Assembly (NCBI RefSeq): GCF_901709675.1
Contig: NC_051096.1
Coordinates: 3,437,001 to 3,501,000 of the forward strand
Direction of reading: 5' to 3'
DNA from: Syngnathus acus
Taxonomy: Eukaryota; Chordata; Actinopteri; Syngnathiformes; Syngnathidae
DNA length: 64,000 nt
The notes beneath the pieces were generated by a model. That model searched no databases. It was given only the letters and a program-made list of their open reading frames with translations, and had not been told where the DNA came from. The position numbers and the translations under genes are program-made. This document shows positions 1-14,375 of the stretch, piece by piece (the stretch's first letter is position 1; every line of letters begins with the position of its first letter).

Positions 1-125
1 CTCGATGCGACCTGGACCACCTCGGCCAGCAAACGCTGACAGTGATGGAGAAGAAAAACAAAGTGCTGGAAGGGAGGCGGAGGAATCGCAGAGGAAATGA
101 ATATCTTACGCTAACACATTGTGTG
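1..125 (+). other. Possible 3' end of a coding exon running in from the left edge
   Basis: Two plus-strand frames are open from the window edge. Frame 2 ends at a TGA at 98-100 and encodes an acidic, Pro/Glu-rich tail. Frame 3 ends at a TGA at 123-125 and encodes a charged, helix-like stretch containing LGQQTLTVMEKKNKVLEG. An AATAAA lies at 230-235, which fits the end of a plus-strand transcript. The piece is too short to name, and the minus strand also shows a weak splice-acceptor-like tract here, so coding status is uncertain. Confidence 0.2.
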
Positions 126-3100
126 AACGAAAGAAATCTCTCTCAATGACCTTGTGTTTTTCATTCCTCTCTCTTTCCTCCTCCGCCCCTCGCTCGCCGA
201 TTGAAATAGCATAATAATAGTTGGGGAGGAATAAAGCTTTACCAAAAAGGGTGGGCTCGCTCGCTCGCTAGGCGTTAGCATACCCGTGTTGAAGAGCGCT
301 GTGTGTCAACAAGCGCTTGAAGGTAATTCTTAATATTAGCCAAAAGGGATGCAATTGAAAACATGAGCGCGAGACGATGATGGCAACGGCGTGTTGAAAA
401 GATGATTACCGAGAAACGGCTGAAGAATGACTTACAGATGACTTTCTGCCTGCGGTTTTTCCCTTTCATACAAATAGAGGCACCTCTATTAGACGATTCC
501 AAATCCCGCGTCTCGGAAGATCCGTTTTCATTTCCGAAGTGCCGGCTCGTCGCTATCTCAAGGCCTACCGCAGTGTAATGTTCTTCTCCGGTTTCACCTC
601 AAGCCCGCTTGGGTTTACGGGACCGGCGTTTGTTTGTAGGACGACTTTTGTTTGCTTACACTCGTCAAATGATCTCGGCCGTTGACTTCATAAATACTCG
701 AGTTGTTTTTCTGCCAATGATAAGCGTGTCAACAGAACCAGAACCGGATTGGAATTTGTCACCGCAAGCTAATGTTTAGCCGTTGAGTTTGTTTGGAGCT
801 TATAATTAAGGTCCTTATGAGTTGCTGACCTTGCGAAATTTTTGTGGTGGGTTCGTGTTCGTCGACAGCGGTATGTTCTGCTAGTCCAAAAGTTACACTC
901 TTAGACCTCAAGGAGGATTGGAAGTTTGAATTTTAGGGTCAAGGGGTACAATTATGTGATATGGATATGTATTAAGTGTAGCCAGACCCAAAAGAGGTCA
1001 AAAGGGGTCAGAATTCTCAACTTGGTACCAGAGCAAGGGTTTGGTTAATCAGATTGAGAGATACAAAAATAAAATGTTCTTCAAACCTGAACTGTCCAAG
1101 TCCTAGTTGCATCTGAAAAAGAAAACGACCCAGACTGACCTGTGCTGGCTTGCTCAGAGATGACGATTCACATTTCCTATATCCAGTTGACAGGTCAAGC
1201 AAGTACATTCCGCTTCCTTTTCCTACAGTGACCTCATCCACGAGCTGTGCCAGGAAATGATCATCCTCCCAACTCCATCTTTCAGTGACCTGGAATGAAA
1301 ACCGAGAGCAAAATGGTGGACATCCAATTGTCAGTCATGCCACAGGGACTTCTCAAAAGTACTTGGAAATGAATTCAAATGTTTTGGAGGTCACGTGTCA
1401 TCATTCAATTTCACTTGGTCTGAAAAGATTTAATTTACAATCGATAATTTAAAACAACAAAATAAAATAAGGGGTGTTTGGGTGACGGGAACGGATTAAC
1501 GGCATTTCAATTCATTTCAATGGAGTCAATGTCTTTGTAGACGAGTACACTGAGTCAGTCTGCCAATGTCCAAGGTGACATCATTTCCAAAATTAGCTCT
1601 GACATGCTCCATTTATGGAACTATAATGAGCTTTTAAGTCATTCGGAACGTGCCACAGCCCTTCTACCGTTTACAACGGCCGTTTATTTAATATGTCTCG
1701 TTTTTATTTAAAGTGTCATACAGTTTACAAGTATGAGTGAATATGGAAATATGAGATGTTAGTTTCCAGGAGTGGCTCTAATTTTAGTGTGCATTTTTTA
1801 AAATCTATAAAGACGTGTTCATGAAAGAGTTGCTGTTCACCAAAACCGTTGTCACTCTTTCCTTAACCATCGTCAACTACAATCATTCTCTTAGTCTCCA
1901 CTTTTTTTCCAACATCGCTATAAATAGCGGCGGTCACGCTCCGTCTTTAACGCTCGACGCTCTTATTGTGATGATATAAGAGCTGAAAATGTTCTCAGGG
2001 TCACAATGGGACTATTCAAGCATCCATCATATGACCCACAAATTTATTTTACGCTTACTGCTTGATTGCATTAAATGTGTTTCTAATTACCGCGAGTGTC
2101 AGGCTTGTTCGAAACATATAAAATTAATTACACTCATTTAATATTTTGTCAAGTGGGGTGGTCTCGGTAGCTGGGATATTTTAAGATCGTGACTTATGGT
2201 TTATAATAGGCCCGTTTGTTGTCATTGCTATGGAGACATCGTTTTGGAACAACGTCACCTCGGCGTTTGGGTCTGGAACGTACAGGATTCCCCGACGTGT
2301 AACGTTAGCGGCGCGTGGCCAAGCTAAGCCGTGATTGACAACAGCTCGCTACAATTATGTTTTCTCTCTCTCCAGTTACTGTATTATTTCATGTTTTTCA
2401 GTCGTGCATCAAAGTGGCTTATCCTGACATGTTTTCCCGGAGCTGCTATGACTTGTAATGTGCTTAGCGCTGGAAAAGCAAATAAAGCATGACACAGCAC
2501 TCCATCACCTTACCTGATGATGTCATCATAATATAAATACTCTGTTAGCGCTTTGCTCCCACCTTAGTCAACGACGACAGGCAGGTGTGTTGTCGCAAAT
2601 CAGGGACATTTTTTTTTTGGAAAAGCCGAGTTGTGACATGTTTTTTAAGCCCCCCCCCCTACTAGATATTGTAAACTTGAACCAGACCGTGCAGCGCCGG
2701 AGGTGGGTGTCAATGAGTGGGTTGTGTCGGTAAACAGTCCGCCCTTTGAGCGCCCGCTTGCGGGTCCGCCCTCGCGGAGGTGTCGCCGTCGGGATTGCTA
2801 AGTGCCTCTGACCAAGACCACTCGACTGCGGCCTAATTTTTGCCTTTCATTAAAACAACCATTACCACATGTCCCACCCAACCCGCTTTAATCAAATCTA
2901 GCTTTAAGAGAGGTTCTCTGTTCGACATTTCGAAAGGTCACTCGAGCAAAAATGAGGCCTAACATGGAAAAAAAAATGTTAGCAATCCCCAAATGAATAA
3001 GATAGCATCAGGTAAGCCTTGAAAAATCATTCAAGATCAGCTAATTGGTCCAAAATTTGATTTATGACTTTAATATGTTCAAGCTCAAAATTCGTTTGGA

Positions 3101-3673
3101 AACAGCTGTTGGCCTTCGTTTGTGGCACTCTTGGCACACAAACGAGTTGAATCCAATTAAGACGGCAGAGTCACACATTGTTACGTTTAAAATATTACAT
3201 ATGTATATTTCTAACCATTGCCAATTATTTAAACTAAACAAGTCAAGGCACGGACAATGTAACTAAATGTGAATAAATTGAGATGAGATCATAATTCGAG
3301 TTTCTACACCTAGTGACATTTTTGTTTAGTGCTGTGCCGGGAAATTCTTCTCATGCAATATGACCACTTTGACAAAACACACACACGCACTGGATACTGA
3401 CGGGGAATATATTAAGCGTAGCCCAGTAGCTGTCATAAAAGTAGAGTTGTGAAAATATTCACCTCGTGGAGGTACGTTAGCTCCAGAGTTATGGCAAAGT
3501 ATTGCCCGGGGAGCTTCAGAAGCGGCATTTACGAGCAGTCGGTATTTTTGGCGGGATGATTCATGCGAGGGGCATAAATGTCCAACGTACATTTGCCATT
3601 TCATGGCAATTCATGTTATGCTTGTAGAGATATTTCAACGCGCTGACATACGGGACTGGCATTCGTGTATATA

Positions 3674-3996
3674 CAGTAATCCCTCGTTTATCGCGGATAA
3701 TTGGTTCCAAAAACCACCCGCGATAAGTGAAATCCGCAAAGTACGGTCATCAACAAGAAGTACTGGGTAGGCTAACGAGTTAGCGGAAAGATGCTAATTC
3801 GCGATCGTGCTAACATACGAAAACGGACTTCTAAAGGAATGTAAACGAACATTTGGAGCAATACTACATTGTCCTAAAGGTTAGACACATGTTTAGAAGT
3901 TTTATTTGACTTTTAAATGTTTTTTTAATTTGGAAAACAAATCCGCGATGTAGTGAAGCCGCGATAAACGAAACGCGAAGTAGCGAGGGATCACTG
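3674..3996 (+). mobile_element. Palindromic pogo/Tc1-type MITE, copy 1
   Basis: The element begins CAGTAATCCCTCGTTTATCG and ends with the inverted form (CGAGGGATCACTG), flanked on both sides by TA, the target duplication expected for Tc1/mariner/pogo elements. The termini form long imperfect inverted repeats around phrases such as CCGCGATAA. It is 323 bp with no transposase frame, so it is non-autonomous. A second copy lies in opposite orientation at 28591-28918 and shares the internal sequence, including a GGAATGTAAACGAACATTTG block. Confidence 0.75.
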
Positions 3997-4065
3997 TACA
4001 TTGAGATATTTCCAAGACACTCCTTCATATTTTGAGTTTTTGTCTAATTCAAATGATTACTCTAA

Positions 4066-4262
4066 TTTCTGGACTATAAGCCGCACCAGCTACAATTCAG
4101 GGGAAATTCTGTTTTGTTTATATATAAGCCGCACTGGACTATAAGTCGCAGGTGTTTTATTGTTTAATTACCATATGTAAGAGAATATGCACAAATTATA
4201 CACTAGTAATAAAATCATAATAAAAATCCATAGATAAGACGCACTGGACTAAATTTAGCCAA
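4066..4262. repeat. Dispersed repeat with repeated 'ctataagccgca' phrases
   Basis: Phrases of the form GGACTATAAGCCGCA / ATAAGCCGCACTGGACTATAAG recur at about 4072, 4126 and 4226. This wording resembles an interspersed DNA-transposon-derived repeat found in many vertebrates. Family assignment is from memory and the ends are approximate. Confidence 0.4.
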
Positions 4263-7200
4263 AGTTCAAAGCTTGTGCAAAAAAAAATATATACAGTAGC
4301 TTGAATCAGAGCCTCCCACAACATACACATGTGTAGAGTATTATAGGGGGGGAAAAAATGCCTTTTGGGTATACAATTATGGTGTCACTGCTTATAAAAA
4401 TAATTATATTGTCTCCCTTGCTGGCTAATGTGATTAATGGAGCACAGTACACACATGTTGGAAGCTGGAAAGACTACAAGAGAAGAGACAAAAAAAGGAC
4501 TATTAGCGACAATCAGCATGCTGTAAAATGGAAATAACAGATGACGGTGCTGACATGACGCATCCTTTTGTCTGCCCCGGTGCAGACATAAAAAAAAATC
4601 TGCCCCCCCCAACCCCCCTTATAGGAACCATATGAGTGTCCTTAAGCCGTTTGACTGATGCGGACGTTGACAGTCTGCCTACGCCGTGGGAGTCCTGACA
4701 AAATGCTACACAGCCTTTGACAGGCTCATCTTTTATTCTCTCTTCTGGAGCGAGTAGCAGCGGGTGTCGGTCTGGCGAACATTGGCACTCGATGCAAGCC
4801 TGACCGAAACAACACGGGAGGCTAATTGGAAAAAGGTTTGTTCTTTACGAGGACCGTGAAGTGAGCTTTCAACGCTTCCCGTGCTGAATGGAGAGTCGAA
4901 TGGAGGCTAACAGGTGAAGCATATGTGCCGTGTTCGGTCACGTGTGCCAAAGGCATGTGCAAAGCTCATCTAAGGGGATGTAAAAATTAAATGTAATGTT
5001 CAAGGACATGGGAAAATATGTGTGTACAATTTTTCAATTGATTTCAACTCTTATGCTTGGGTGGATGAGAAACGCAGACTTTGGAGGTAAAATTTCACGG
5101 GATACATGATCTAAAAGTTGGAAAAACATCCAAGAACCACAATGAGAAAGAAAAGCAGTTCTAAACAAATTGGCAAAATAATCTTCCCTCCGGGTTCATA
5201 TTTTTGGATTTTTTTGGTTTTATTTTTCGGGAAAGCTATCAGATGATAAGCCAAAATCTAAATTGGTAATGACAGCCTGATTAGAGGTCTATTCTGCAGT
5301 GATACACGCAAACGGCAGGGCAAGAAGTGAACGGAAAAATGACCAATGTGAATTGGATCAAGTCGAGTTGAATGCAAAGTTATGAAACCCAAGTCATCAG
5401 AGGAATCCTGGGTGGATCTAACAGGATAAACGCAAACATAAAAATCGTGGATTAATGGCGAGGAATGTACATTTTTTTTAGGAACATCACAACACTGAAT
5501 CGGGATTTAGCTGTCAACTCGTAAAAACAATCATCCAAAAACAACATTTGGAATAAAATAAGACCTTGCGGGTTGCTGTCAAGTGGATTGTTGAGAAAAA
5601 AATAAAAAAGATGTTAGTTCTTCTGTGCCGTTCAAACGGCGTTGAATGAAAACATATGTTAGGAACGACTGCATGAAAAAATACAAAGGCTGAAAATATT
5701 TTCATAGTCTATTATGGATATTAAAAACCTTAATATAGATTTCTTATTTTTCCCAGTAGTGGTAGAAACATGGTATAATAATGGCTGGATGAAATTATTT
5801 AGCAGCATGTTTGTCACCCAAAGCGGTGGCACGCATTGACTTCAAGCTTGCAACTCATGATCGGTGACATCCAACCTGCTGCAGCTGCGAGGGAGGAAGG
5901 CCTGGTTGGATTTTAGTCGGAGGCAAAGCAGAACCTTTGCATTCCTGCTTTTCAATTGGAATTAATGTTCTCGTTACGGCCTCTGAAAGCCGTGTAAATA
6001 TTAGCTTGCGTTCCGAGGAACGGGCCCCGGCAATAATGAGGACAGGTGCAGTTTGCCCTCAAGGTCGCCCGGTGTAAACTTACACATTGGATTTTTTTTT
6101 TTTTTTCCCCCCTCGCTCTCGACTACTCACTTCATCCTCAAGTGAAGTGTTTCCAATCTGGAAACTTCTGCGGCTGTTACATGAAATTCCAGCTTGAACG
6201 GCTGCGGTTTCAGTAACAAAAAAAGAAAAAAGATGAAAAGCAAGGTTGGGGAAAGTATTTGGAGAAAATGGGGCACGAATATAAAGAGGATCAAGACTTG
6301 TATCATAAGGAACATGGCAAAAAAAAAATCTTCATCCAGGAGAGAAGACCAAGAACAAAAGGAGCTGGAGGAAATTGGAAGCAGGGCCAAGGCAGTTTAG
6401 CAAAAAAAAAAAAAAAAAAGACCTTGCGGAACTCCAAGTGACTGAAATCCACTAAACATTCAAGTTCTGTGAAGACCTGGCCAGTAACATTCAATACATG
6501 TCTATCAAATATGCAAATGAGCAGTAAATAGCAGTCCTGGAGTTTTTTTTGTTTAGGTCAACAGCAGACTACAGCAGGCTCGACTGTCACAGCGTGCTTT
6601 CCGCCATTTGTTTCCCATAAAGACCACATGGAAAAATCCAGCTGGCTTCAAATCAAACCGGAGCACATTGTCTCAGGCTTATGACATTCGCTACTAGTTT
6701 TTTGGGACTATTTATCAGTTTTATGGAAAATATGAACAGATTTGTAACGGACAAGCAGATATAAGTGGGCCATTTCAGAACATTAAATGGGCCTGCTTTT
6801 GACATTGACAAAAAACAAAATATGTCAGATAGGAAATGTCTGGGGCTCATTGGGTGGTTAAAAACGTAAAAAAAAAAAGAGGGGGGTGAAATAATATACA
6901 AATAACATGACAAATCATGCTAATGATGCTCACTTTATCACAGATAGGAGAGAGATGCGCCAGTGAGTCGACACACTGGCACCGGCCACCCGCTATGAAT
7001 TGTTTTGACTTTCCATATTCAAAACCTGATATTGTATCCTAAAATTTATGTGCACTGGCAGCCCACTATTAAACTCCTTCAAATATGGCACTCGAAGCTG
7101 CCAGAATCGTTTTCAAGGAGCAGAAATGCAAAGTGGACCATTTCTGTTTTTTGACGGTGAAGAATCACCGCTAAAGCAGCTAAATCATGTAAACAGCGCC

Positions 7201-7639
7201 CTCTGGCGGATTTTGTGAGAACACGTTTTGGACAGAAAAAACTCAATTTGTTTGCGTTGCTTTACAAAGACAAACGCAACAAAAATAGCCAAATATTTTT
7301 CTCCTACTGTGAGATGTTTATGAACACTTTTTTTTTTGTGTGTGTGACCAGCCATCTGTTTGCAGTTATTGACAAGGTGTGAATGTATGTAAATGGGAAG
7401 TTTGTCCATTACTTCTTGTTCCCGTCAAGCCATTCACAGGTGTGACGACCAGGACCAGGACCAGAACCAGAACCAGTTGCCCGTAAGGCAGACTGTTCCC
7501 AGTGGACACACACATATGCATACACACGTTATTGTTTACCTCTGGAGGGCGGCTGGCTGCAGGACTTTGAGGACCGGTCAACATGAAAATGGTGCACTGG
7601 AGCTGTTTGTGTTTAGGAAAAAGATGAAAAAAAAAACAT

Positions 7640-8004
7640 ACAAATCAAATTTGTGACATTTATTAACATGTAGGTTAATTTAACATTCAAGACAACTGGC
7701 AGAAAATTGACATTTAAAAAAAAAAAAAAAAGGAAGGGGGGTGCATATAATACAATTTTCATAAGTGGCTATGTCGTAAGTGATTTATGACAGCAAAATA
7801 AAACCATCCTTTTTTCATTGTGTTTCAAAGTGGGGGGAAAAGCCAGCCCCCTCTAACCTGCACTTGAAGATAAAATGTAAGCGTACTTTTTTATCCATAG
7901 CATAGCAGGGTCACACATCAGTGTTGTCTTGAGTCAATCTCAACTGTCTCTTCCAGTCTGTAAACTGTTGCTGATGATGCAGAATTTCGACTCTTGTCAG
8001 TCTG
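7640..8004 (-). other. trappc3: Probable 3' UTR of trappc3
   Basis: This is the stretch downstream of the trappc3 stop codon on the minus strand. It contains an AATAAA (read as TTTATT on the plus strand) at 7659-7664. It includes a poly-A/T tract near 7716. The extent is inferred from the poly(A) signal only. Confidence 0.5.
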
Positions 8005-10155
<2,151 letters not shown>

Positions 10156-11376
10156 TTTGGAAAGCAGTAAATATGTATTCGGTTTAAAAAATTAGGCTAT
10201 TAATGCTTTTTTTCGTCGCGTTACAACTATTTCCGTATTAGCCACGGCTGTCACCAATCAAGCTATAGTTACAAAAAACAATTTCCGGTTATTTTTGAAA
10301 AGAAAATCTGAGTTTTAGATGTACGCTCATCAACAAAGCACTAAAAAAGCATAATAAAATATATTTTGAAAGCACAGTCAATATCGGGTAAGTTTTGCGC
10401 ACCATTTGAACTGTTTTACAAAAATAGGAGCAAAATACTCATTTTGTTTTGAAGAAAACTTCAGTTTATTTCCGTTTACATCTTCATTGCTTTTTCTACA
10501 CTCTCCATTTTTAGACTGCCCTCTTGCGTTTAGGAGGAAGCGTAGCAACCAGAAAATTTAATTTCCAAAGGGTGTCACGCTTGAATTGACCACACGATGG
10601 CAGTGCCGCTATAGGAATTGCTGAAATGGGTGTTATTTGGCCGTGTCGAAATTGTACTGTAATCGAAACAAAATAGACAAGAACAAGCTTCATTGGCTAA
10701 AAAAGGTTTAGTTACTGTTGTGTGTATTTTGGGAGACAATTTAAGGGCATAATTTCTCCAATTTAAAATGTACATGTGATTTTTTTTAAAAATATTACAA
10801 GGAAGACATTGACGAAATCGTACAAGACAAAAAAGCTTAATTAAAACATAAATTTGGGTTGGTCTTCAGGAGGGAGGGACAAGAGAAAACCCCGCAAATA
10901 ACACCTTGCCACATCCAATATGGCAGCGGAGTTGACGTATGATTCTGCAGAAAAGCATAATCTCTGTATACTCGCTGTCTCTGGGGAGAGCAGAGGTGGA
11001 ATAATTGTCTTGCTGCAATTACATATTTAGTGTGAGTGTAAGTCGGGGGCGAGGGAGGAGTATTTTGGGACTGTAGAAAAAGTCAGCGGTGGTGTTTTTT
11101 TTTTTTCTCCATTGCTTTTATTATTATTTGTATTTTATTTTAAATTCTTATCAATAATTGCTTTCAGTAAATATCAATTTGGATGGGTCCTTGCAGGCAG
11201 CCGCATGCTCTTTGACTTAAAACGATCCCTACCACCAACATCATCATCCTCATCTTCCTCCTCATCCCAGCGTCAGTGTGCCACTCACCGCTTCCAGGAA
11301 TCGAATCAGGGAGGTTATTTGAGAATCCGCGGACGGTGTAGTTGCTGTGGACCGGGGTGAGGTCAACTATTGCGCA
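10156..11376. promoter_or_regulatory. Divergent trappc3/smap2 intergenic region
   Basis: Both genes start outward from this 1.2 kb gap, so it must hold the two promoters and 5' UTRs. A CACCAATCAAG (CCAAT-type) motif lies near 10250, close to the trappc3 start. An AATATGGCAGCGG motif resembling a YY1/initiator site lies near 10918 on the smap2 side. A serine-codon-like (TCATCC)-rich run precedes the smap2 start at about 11240-11270. Transcription start sites cannot be fixed from sequence alone. Confidence 0.5.
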
Positions 11377-14344
11377 ATGATGACGGGCAAATCTGTGAAA
11401 GACGTCGACCGGTACCAGGCGGTGCTCAACTCTTTACTGGCGTTGGAGGAGAATAAATTCTGCGCGGATTGCGAATCAAAAGGTGGGTCCCGTTTTCTTG
11501 CTGAACGCAACCTACAGTGCTATCTCATGGCGAGTCGTTAATTTTATTCCGAGAAACGTTTGCATGCATCTTTTATTTAGAATGAAACAAAACACGAGGG
11601 AAGCTTCGAAGCTGGTTAAGAAGGTTGTGATGTAATATTATCATGCATGTTTTATTATTATCTGGTGGGAAAAACTACTCACTGCTTTAAATAGGGGTGC
11701 TGAATATAAAAGTAAAAAGGTTAAGATTCTGAAATGAACTAAAGAAAAGTATAAATGCGATTTTGACTCAAGTATTTTAGTTTGTCTTACCTTCTTTTGG
11801 TCTTTTGGACTCTGTTGTGTGTCCATTAAATGGACCTGATGGCTTCTATTTGTTCAACCTGTTTTTCCACGTGGCTAAACGTTTCTGTTTTGCACACAAG
11901 CAGGAAAGTCAGACAAGAGTCAAAATATAAAATGAAACCTTAAGAGACATGATTCGATGGGAACATAAGCACCCTTTTTGCCTCGCTCACTACTTAGCAG
12001 CACTTTCATCTCGGCTATAAATCCTCCAATGAAAGTCGCTGCTGGCATCCTGACTAGATTATGAATTGTGGAATGACTAAGCAGGCTCCAGGTGTGTGTT
12101 TCTTATTTACCAGCAAAAAAAAAAAAAAAAGAGTTGATGGCCGCACAAATATTTCATGAGAATCAGTAAGCGGGCTCTTGAGTACTTTAATGTTGTGATT
12201 TATTCATTAGTCCTTTCCACCTTGTCTCACACTGATGTAGCTAAACGGAATCATACAGGAAATGGTAAAACCTTTTTAAGGGGGTGTGTACACTTTTGCA
12301 ACCACATCTAAGTTGTTTCTCTTTGAAAATATTTGAAAAAAACGCTCCAGTAATGCAACCTAAAAAGTCTGCACGGACCACAATTCATTGATCATTAAGT
12401 GAGCATGTTATGATTCCATAATAAATCATATGAATAGACTGGCACTCTTCTTCCTTCTCCGTGATTGGTGCATTTTTAAGTGAGTGCGCTTCTATCACAG
12501 ACATACTCACAAATTCATCCTAAAAGCTTTCGTCCACTTCACATCCGCCTCTCAACTCAGTTCATCTGGGTTTGCTTGTAATCTTATTTAGCCTGACAAA
12601 GATTACTGTGCATTTCTCACCTCCCTCCCTCCCTTGGGGGTGCTCGAAGAGGAAGTGGTGACACGGGTGTGTACAAAGCGGTGGCACGTGCCAAAAAGCC
12701 ACAAGACGTGAGATTTGTTTCATTGTGAGTCACTGGCGGAGTTACAGGGGGGGAACAGCAGGGGCACTACCTCCCCCACCCTCTCAGAAATAGTCCTTGT
12801 AATAACTTGCCAAATAGAAATTCTCATTTCAATCTAATAGATTGGCTGTCTTGTGTTGCCGTGGGGACGTCACCTGTTGATGCCACTCGGCCCCTCCCCT
12901 CACGTGTCAGGTACAAGGAGGGATTTTCTTCTGTGCATCCCCTGAGTCACAAAGTCAAGGAGAGGATGACATAGCCAAAATGAGAAACAGAGAGATTTAA
13001 CAACAAAATACAACAGTTGGTCCTCACATTGCAAAGCATATGGTGAGAGCGTATGGAAATGAATTATCAATTAGGGTCCATCTGCTTGTTAGCATAAACT
13101 AGCACTGCTGGGTCACTAGATAGCTTCGGGGCACCTCGAGGGCTGGAAGTGGAAGGGAAAAAAAATGAAATGAGTGACATTGTTGCAGAGCCACATGTCT
13201 GGGCGGTGATAGTAAGCAGCGCTACAGCTCTGCGGGATTAACTGCCGAAAGTAGCGTTTATCCTTGTGGGATGTCGGCTAATGAGCCATATGCACCTGCA
13301 GCCCTCTCGTACACGTGTGTGTGTGTGTGTCAGTCAGAAGTGTATTTTGCAAGTGTTATTATTGCACCTCTGTGCATAGTGATTAGCATAGCCGTTGCTA
13401 TTCAATGGCTATTAAAGTAAACTTTTTTTTTTCCTCCATGATGTTTTTCGACTAATATTGAGCCAAGGAAAAATTTTTTATATGATAAAATGCTTGACTT
13501 TGATGCCATCTTGTGTAATTGTAGTGTTTTTTTTTTTTCATCTTTTATTGTTTTGTTTTTCCTGGCATGTTATCGAAGGTAGTTGCAGATGCATATTTGT
13601 CAAAGCGGTTTCATTTCTCTTCCGACTTTGACTCCTACTCTCACGACTATTTCTGTTTCACCGTACCCGGAGGTGTACGTGGTTCGGGTAAACAACATAA
13701 CTCCTTACAGATTGTCAGCAAACCGTTGTGCAGTGTGCAAGTGTGATTCATTGCACACACACACACACACACACACACATGTCCAAATCATTTCGTGCCT
13801 CCCCCACCTCAGGGCTTATCTGGTTGCTATGCTGCCTTTACAAACATCAGGACCACGCGTGCATGGGTGGGCCTTGCATGGGACATATGTTAACCCTGAC
13901 ATGTTATTTTTGTGAATATCAATAAAGAGGCTAAAGTTAGCATGATATATGTCAAGAAGACATATTTGATAATCCCTTGCAAGTGTTTTGCACAGTTAAG
14001 CAGGATTTGCTCAGTAATTCTATGATTAGCTAATGCTTGAGCCAGACAGACTTATGTCTTAACCTTTCATTTGTTTGGCGGATGATTATTTCCCCAAGAT
14101 TATTTCCAACCCTCAAAAAAATAGAAGCGAGATTTGATGCAATTATTCGTTTGTGTCATCAGACCCCTGCACAAATACTGTACGAAAGTTCCTCTTGCAT
14201 CAGAAGTTTGAGGAAGTGCCAGTTTGAGGGTTTTACCGCCATCTAGTGTTGAAAGAAACACACTGCAGCAAAAAGTGAGAAGCATTTTTTTTTTTCTGTC
14301 GAGATATCCGCAGATGTACCTAATGTTATGGCTGGAGAAATACA

Positions 14345-14375
<31 letters not shown>

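Larger units (their letters stand above)
126..7639. other. Intergenic region without recognised genes
   Basis: About 7.5 kb in which I see no exon chain. It holds short homopolymers (poly-T, poly-C near 2650, poly-A near 6403), a palindromic MITE at 3674-3996, a dispersed repeat at about 4066-4262, and a short imperfect hexamer array of the ACCAGG type at about 7446-7477. The remaining open frames are short and lack family signatures or convincing splice sites. Confidence 0.6.

Noticed and set aside
1500-1540. The phrase ATTTCAATGGAG shared by about 1520 and 44532
   Set aside because: The shared stretch is short and its context differs; too little to define a repeat family within this window.
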